Shown: piece by piece, positions 6,258 through 9,565 of the stretch
How positions within the stretch are numbered: the first letter of the stretch is position 1
How the letters are laid out: each line of letters begins with the position of its first letter
Assembly: GCA_023412975.1 (NCBI GenBank)
Contig: JAEZRB010000248.1
Location: forward strand, 1-9,565
DNA length: 9,565 bases
Direction of reading: 5' to 3'
Source of the DNA: Bacteroidota bacterium
Lineage (GTDB): Bacteria; Bacteroidota; Bacteroidia; Chitinophagales; Chitinophagaceae
The notes under the pieces: model-generated
The model's input: the letters and a program-made list of their open reading frames with translations, nothing else
What the model was told of the DNA's origin: nothing
The model's database searches: none
Made by a program: the position numbers and the translations under genes

Positions 6258-6716
6258 ATGGAGGTATACCGTATTTCCCAGGATATGTTTGCAGACGATC
6301 TCAACGGCACCGGCGCCAAGTTATATGGTGGCCGATGGAACAGCTCAGGGCTGTCTGCACTGTATGCTGCTTCTACAAGATCGCTGGCCCTGCTGGAAAC
6401 ACTCGCACATACGCCGGCAAAAATGCTCCAGCTTAAGACTTATATTTTAACGGTGATTTATATCCCGGATAACGCTGCTCAGCAGGTTATTTCCTTAAGC
6501 GAACTCACTGCAGGCTGGGATGCCATGGACATCCATGAGCAAACCACCACCAAGGGCGACAGGTTTCTGCGCACCAATCAAAAATTGGTATTATCAGTGC
6601 CCAGCGTATTGATGCCGGAGGAAAATATTTTTGTGATCAATCCTCGTCACGACGATATGGAGAAAGTAAAGATCATTCACAAACGAAGGGTACATTTCGA
6701 CAGGAGAATTGTATAA
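6258..6716 (+). CDS. RES-domain toxin (NAD+-consuming family)
   Basis: A 152-residue protein made of a single RES domain, the usual toxin size. It has YRI at 4-6, GGRWN at 24-28 with R26, Y36 in ALYAAS, E47 in ALLETLAH, and S116 in VPSVLMPEENIFVINPRH. Arginine, glutamate and serine name the family. The R26-Y36-E47 spacing matches the active-site trio I recall for the Pseudomonas putida Res toxin. Characterised members degrade NAD+ (Res, and the phosphorolytic MbcT) or ADP-ribosylate a cellular enzyme (ParT), causing growth arrest. All key residues are present, so it should be active; which reaction it performs cannot be read from sequence. It is the second gene of the antitoxin operon and converges on the MFS gene with a 21-base gap that holds no clear terminator. 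Confidence 0.94.
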   Translation: MEVYRISQDMFADDLNGTGAKLYGGRWNSSGLSALYAASTRSLALLETLAHTPAKMLQLKTYILTVIYIPDNAAQQVISLSELTAGWDAMDIHEQTTTKGDRFLRTNQKLVLSVPSVLMPEENIFVINPRHDDMEKVKIIHKRRVHFDRRIV

Positions 6717-6737
6717 AACTACCGTTAACCGATCTTA

Positions 6738-7988
6738 TCAGTATTCAAATTTTCTTAAAGCCGGAGCCTTCAACCAGGTAGTAATCACCACGCCAATTGT
6801 CATACATCCGCCAAAAATCACTGAGGGTACCACACCAAAAATCCGCGAAGCTACGCCACTTTCAAACTGTCCCAGTTCATTGCTGGAGTTGACAAACATG
6901 GAACTGACGCTACTAACCCTTCCGCGCATGTGGTCGGGTGTTTTTAGCTGTATCACGGTGCCACGCACAACCACGCTAATCCCATCCAGCATTCCCGCAA
7001 GCATTAACGCTAAAAACGAAAGCACAAACCACTTCGACAAAGCAAAAATGACAATGCATATTCCAAAGCCGGCGACTGCCAGCATCAGCTTTTTGCCTTG
7101 CTGTTTTTTCATAGGTGTAATAGTAAGCAGAACCACCACGCAGATAGCACCTATATCAATGGCCGCATTAAGCCAACCGAATCCCATGGGCCCCACTTTC
7201 AATATATCCCTCGCAAACACTGGAATCATCGCCGCGACACCTCCGAAAAGAACGGCAAACATATCCAGCGCCAATGCGCCTAATAGTTCCTTGGTCTTAT
7301 ACACAAACCGTAAGCCTTCTTTCATACTTTCCCAGGTACGGGTTTCGCCACTTTTAACATGTATCGGCTTTGGCTTTAGTCTTGTCAGCACAATAAAAGC
7401 AGTCGTCATTAAGCAGCAAATAATGATTTGTGTTCCCATAACACCCACCAGCGCGATCATGAATCCACCCATGGCATGCCCTGTTACCGAAGCAGTAAGC
7501 CAACTGCCCTGGCTCCAGGTGGTGGCGTTTTGCAGGTATTGCCTTGGAACGATGGTAGCGATCATAGCGCTGAAGAGTGGACCTGCAAATGAGCGAAAAA
7601 TACCGGTGCAGAAAATCACGGCATAAATAAGGTAACTGATATAGATATTTTTCACGTGCGCGTCTACAAATGGCGTAGTAAGAAATAACAAAGCCAGCGC
7701 TGCGCAGATATAGGCAAAGACACTTTTGAGTAGCAGTTTTCTTTTTTCACTAATATCGATCACATGTCCCGAGTAAAGCGCCATCGACAGTGCGGGAACT
7801 ACCTCCGAGAGCCCTACAAGCCCTATGGCGAATGGGTCGTTGGTCAATTCATATACCCACCATCCCACCAGCGTGCTCATCATGCGCAATGACATGATAA
7901 AACAAAACCTGCCCAATACAAGATTTTTATACTCCGGGACTTTTACTGCGGCAAAAGGATCATCAGTGATTTGGGGAGGATGGCTCAT
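6738..7988 (-). CDS. MFS transporter, MFS_3 / EntS-like exporter
   Basis: A 416-residue inner-membrane protein with about a dozen hydrophobic segments, the standard major facilitator layout. After a cytoplasmic N terminus (1-25), the loop between the second and third segments carries SGHVIDISEKRKLLL (73-87), the family motif A (G-x3-D-x-x-x-R/K). A long cytoplasmic loop (203-232) joins the two six-helix halves, and PDHMRGRVSSV (351-361) is the second-half signature of MFS_3 proteins related to the enterobactin exporter EntS and drug/proton antiporters. Substrate is unknown; no siderophore or resistance gene lies beside it, so efflux of a small molecule is only a family-level guess. The ATG at 7988 lies 64 bases after the kinase stop and may be read from the same transcript; I see no good promoter of its own. 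A long open frame opposite it is a shadow. Confidence 0.92.
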   Translation of the reverse strand: MSHPPQITDDPFAAVKVPEYKNLVLGRFCFIMSLRMMSTLVGWWVYELTNDPFAIGLVGLSEVVPALSMALYSGHVIDISEKRKLLLKSVFAYICAALALLFLTTPFVDAHVKNIYISYLIYAVIFCTGIFRSFAGPLFSAMIATIVPRQYLQNATTWSQGSWLTASVTGHAMGGFMIALVGVMGTQIIICCLMTTAFIVLTRLKPKPIHVKSGETRTWESMKEGLRFVYKTKELLGALALDMFAVLFGGVAAMIPVFARDILKVGPMGFGWLNAAIDIGAICVVVLLTITPMKKQQGKKLMLAVAGFGICIVIFALSKWFVLSFLALMLAGMLDGISVVVRGTVIQLKTPDHMRGRVSSVSSMFVNSSNELGQFESGVASRIFGVVPSVIFGGCMTIGVVITTWLKAPALRKFEY

Positions 7989-8052
7989 GATATTGGCAAA
8001 AATGGGTACTTAAAAACCGGGCGGGAAAAAATTCTTAAAGTGCTCATCATTG

Positions 8053-8685
8053 TTAAGGTAAGGAGATATAATGTTGCCCATCACTATACTCGTTCTCCAA
8101 AGCGTCGGTGATGGTTTGCAGGTGTTTTTTGTTGCCCAGGAAATCTGCATTGCTCACGTCAACAAACAGGGTTTTTATGTTATGATCCCGTATATAACTA
8201 GTATATGTTTCCTGTATATTATAAAGGTAGTCATCCGGAATATTTTGTTCATAGGAGCGGTTGCGTTTGCGAATATTGGCCTGCAGCTTACTGACCGGGG
8301 CGTGCAGGTAGATTAGCAGATCAGGTTGAATCAATTGCTGGTGAATGATATCAAATAATCGCTGGTAGAGCCGGAACTCATCATCTGGTAATGTGACTTT
8401 GGCAAACAAAAGACATTTAGTGAACAGGTAGTCCGAAATGGTCAGCTGGCGGAACATATCTTTTTGTTGTAACAGCTCCTTAAGCTGCTTGAATCGTTCG
8501 GCCATGAAAAATAATTCGAGCGGGAATGCATACTGGGACGGGTTTTCATAGAACTTGGGAAGAAAAGGATTGTCAGCGAATTCTTCGAGTATCAGCCTTG
8601 CGTTATAGTGTTTGGATAACAGGTGGGCTAATGTCGTTTTACCCGCCCCGATATTTCCTTCAATAGTGATAAAATGATAGTTCAT
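8053..8685 (-). CDS. Deoxynucleoside kinase
   Basis: A 210-residue cytoplasmic kinase that would phosphorylate a deoxynucleoside at the 5' hydroxyl for salvage, using a nucleoside triphosphate. The P-loop is GNIGAGKTT (10-18). EEFADNPFLPKFYENP (34-49) holds the conserved glutamate that activates the substrate hydroxyl and a typical substrate-pocket sequence. ISDYLFTK (83-90) occupies the place of the DRS/ERS motif, with D85 as the conserved acid. The arginine-rich stretch IRKRNRSYEQNI (138-149) is the lid that closes over phosphate. The length fits the dNK/dGK/dCK family; substrate specificity cannot be assigned with confidence. The gene follows folK with a 92-base gap that contains its own possible -7 element, so it may be both read through and separately transcribed. 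Confidence 0.93.
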   Translation of the reverse strand: MNYHFITIEGNIGAGKTTLAHLLSKHYNARLILEEFADNPFLPKFYENPSQYAFPLELFFMAERFKQLKELLQQKDMFRQLTISDYLFTKCLLFAKVTLPDDEFRLYQRLFDIIHQQLIQPDLLIYLHAPVSKLQANIRKRNRSYEQNIPDDYLYNIQETYTSYIRDHNIKTLFVDVSNADFLGNKKHLQTITDALENEYSDGQHYISLP

Positions 8686-8711
8686 TGCTGCGATTCATAT
8701 ACCGGTGAACC

Positions 8712-8720
8712 GCAAAGTAA
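8712..8720 (-). promoter_or_regulatory. Possible -7 element for the deoxynucleoside kinase
   Basis: On the minus strand, 8720 down to 8712 reads TTACTTTGC, one mismatch from TAnnTTTGC and identical to the string before the YkgJ-type gene. Transcription would begin about 20 bases before the kinase ATG. No -33 TTG is found at the right distance, so this is tentative. Confidence 0.3.
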
Positions 8721-8777
8721 ATAAAATGAAGGGGTGGCGATGACGAGCCTCAATATATTGTGGATAAGTCCGGAATC

Positions 8778-9281
8778 TCAACCCCTGTACATGGATACTT
8801 CCAGCGGATCGGTACATGCTGCCAGCAGATCTGAGATGGTTTTTTTGAATACCGGGTGTTCCAGTTCGGGGGCTATTTCCGCCAGAGGTGTCAATACAAA
8901 ACGCCTGTCCTGCATGCGCGGATGCGGAACCTGCAAGGATGGCTCTTTAATGATGGCGTTATCAAAAAGGAGAATATCAATATCTATGGTACGCGGACCA
9001 TTTTTTTCCTTTCGGAACCGTCCCAGCTTTTTTTCAATCGATAGTATTTTTTTTAAAAGCTGTTGAGGTTTGAGATCAGTTTGAATTTGAAGGACCTGGT
9101 TTAAGAACGAGGGTTGGTCGGTTTTGCCCCAGGCTTCGGTTTCGTAGATTGATGAGGCCTGTTTAATGTTACCACAAAGATTGTCGATAAGCTCACTTGC
9201 GCTCGTCAGATTTTTCAACCGATCACCCAAATTACCGCCAGTCAACAACCAGGCTGTATGCGGAAAAGCTGTCTTCGCCAT
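8778..9281 (-). CDS. folK: 2-amino-4-hydroxy-6-hydroxymethyldihydropteridine pyrophosphokinase (HPPK)
   Basis: A 167-residue cytoplasmic enzyme that transfers pyrophosphate from ATP to 6-hydroxymethyl-7,8-dihydropterin, the step before dihydropteroate synthase in folate synthesis. It has the expected HPPK landmarks in order: GGNLGDR (15-21), SSIYETEAWG followed by DQPSFLNQV (43-63), the PROSITE-type signature KNGPRTIDIDILLFD (93-107) with the magnesium-binding aspartates D100 and D102, and VPHPRMQDRRFVLTPLAEI (118-136). It is the monofunctional form, not fused to folB or folP. It starts 45 bases from sppA on the opposite strand and runs into the kinase gene. The near-match GATATTTG about 11 bases before the ATG may be its -7 element. 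Confidence 0.97.
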   Translation of the reverse strand: MAKTAFPHTAWLLTGGNLGDRLKNLTSASELIDNLCGNIKQASSIYETEAWGKTDQPSFLNQVLQIQTDLKPQQLLKKILSIEKKLGRFRKEKNGPRTIDIDILLFDNAIIKEPSLQVPHPRMQDRRFVLTPLAEIAPELEHPVFKKTISDLLAACTDPLEVSMYRG

Positions 9282-9296
9282 GGCACCAAATATCTT

Positions 9297-9304
9297 TATT
9301 TTTG
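9297..9304 (+). promoter_or_regulatory. Probable -7 element for sppA
   Basis: TATTTTTG is an exact TAnnTTTG match 22 bases before the sppA ATG, so the transcript would have a leader of roughly 15 nt. No -33 TTG is seen at the usual distance. The folK and sppA promoters must share the 45-base gap and the first bases of folK. Confidence 0.45.
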
Positions 9305-9326
9305 ATATTCAACAATGTATTGACAT

Positions 9327-9565
9327 ATGTGGAATTTTTTCAAGATAGTTTTAGCTTGTTTACTGGCATTGGTGGTGTTTAGCCTGTTGGCCGTGTTTTT
9401 CCTGGTTTCCATGGCAGGTGGACTGGCGGCAAAAGATAAGCCACGCATTGCATCCAACTCTGTAATTGTATTGGATCTCGCACAGCATTTTCGCGAACAG
9501 GTCACACAAAACCCGCTGGCGATATTTAGCAGCAACCAGTCAGATGTCCCCGGTTTATATGATGT
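9327..9565 (+). CDS. sppA: Signal peptide peptidase SppA, N-terminal part (3' truncated by window edge)
   Basis: The frame runs from the ATG at 9327 to the window end without a stop, giving 79 residues. Residues 4-30 are one strongly hydrophobic segment (FFKIVLACLLALVVFSLL onward) that would anchor the protein in the inner membrane, followed by KDKPRIASNSVIVLDLAQHF, the first strand of the S49 protease fold. FREQVTQNPLAIF and GLYD then follow, as in the long (67-kDa type) SppA of Bacteroidetes as I remember it. That enzyme is a membrane-anchored serine protease that degrades leftover signal peptides. The catalytic lysine and serine lie beyond the window, so activity cannot be judged. The assignment rests on the N terminus and on the remembered sppA-folK neighbourhood. 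Confidence 0.82.
   Translation, partial: MWNFFKIVLACLLALVVFSLLAVFFLVSMAGGLAAKDKPRIASNSVIVLDLAQHFREQVTQNPLAIFSSNQSDVPGLYD

Noticed and set aside
6717..6737. Terminator between the convergent RES toxin and MFS genes
   Set aside because: The 21-base gap contains only a GTTAAC hexamer palindrome, too short for a stem-loop, and no T-tract on either strand.
6709..7626. 305-codon open frame on the + strand
   Set aside because: It lies opposite the MFS gene, whose protein is clearly recognisable on the minus strand. The translation is rich in T, P, S and I without domains, as expected for an antisense shadow.
1..9565. CRISPR array, tRNA, rRNA, transposase or prophage genes
   Set aside because: I saw no regularly spaced identical repeats, no cloverleaf-like sequence in the gaps, and no recombinase or phage protein among the recognisable reading frames.

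Overview
This window looks like chromosomal DNA of a Bacteroidetes bacterium, most likely of the Chitinophagaceae or a close relative. That rests on sequence features and remembered family resemblance, not on a search. Several genes lack Shine-Dalgarno sites and instead have TAnnTTTG-type -7 elements just upstream, which is the Bacteroidetes promoter signature. The CxxCxxCC protein, the deoxynucleoside kinase next to folK, and the SppA amino terminus all read like Bacteroidetes versions.

Layout from left to right: (1) the 3' end of a sensor histidine kinase gene (2-475, +); (2) a secreted protein of unknown function (658-1686, +) behind a good -33/-7 promoter; (3) a 433-base non-coding stretch (1687-2119) between two convergent genes, holding an imperfect inverted-repeat element bracketed by a diverged direct repeat; (4) gcvP, the full-length glycine decarboxylase P-protein (2120-5002, -); (5) a divergent leader region with a degenerate heptamer tandem repeat (5034-5075); (6) a small eight-cysteine YkgJ-type protein (5204-5692, +); (7) a two-gene Xre/DUF2384-RES toxin-antitoxin operon (5751-6716, +) with an elaborate palindromic operator at 5692-5730; (8) an MFS exporter-like permease (6738-7988, -), convergent with the toxin; (9) a deoxynucleoside kinase (8053-8685, -) and folK (8778-9281, -); (10) the start of sppA (9327 to the window end, +), divergent from folK.

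Most genes are housekeeping: one-carbon/glycine metabolism (gcvP), folate biosynthesis (folK), nucleoside salvage (the kinase) and envelope proteolysis (sppA). The accessory content is the toxin-antitoxin pair, whose toxin family consumes NAD+, and the repeat-bearing intergenic DNA. I see no IS transposase, tRNA, rRNA, CRISPR array or phage gene. I do not see a clearly new multi-gene system. The items most worth a second look are the toxin-antitoxin operator architecture, the structured element at 1685-2030, and the uncharacterised secreted protein with a possible homopolymer-dependent alternative start.
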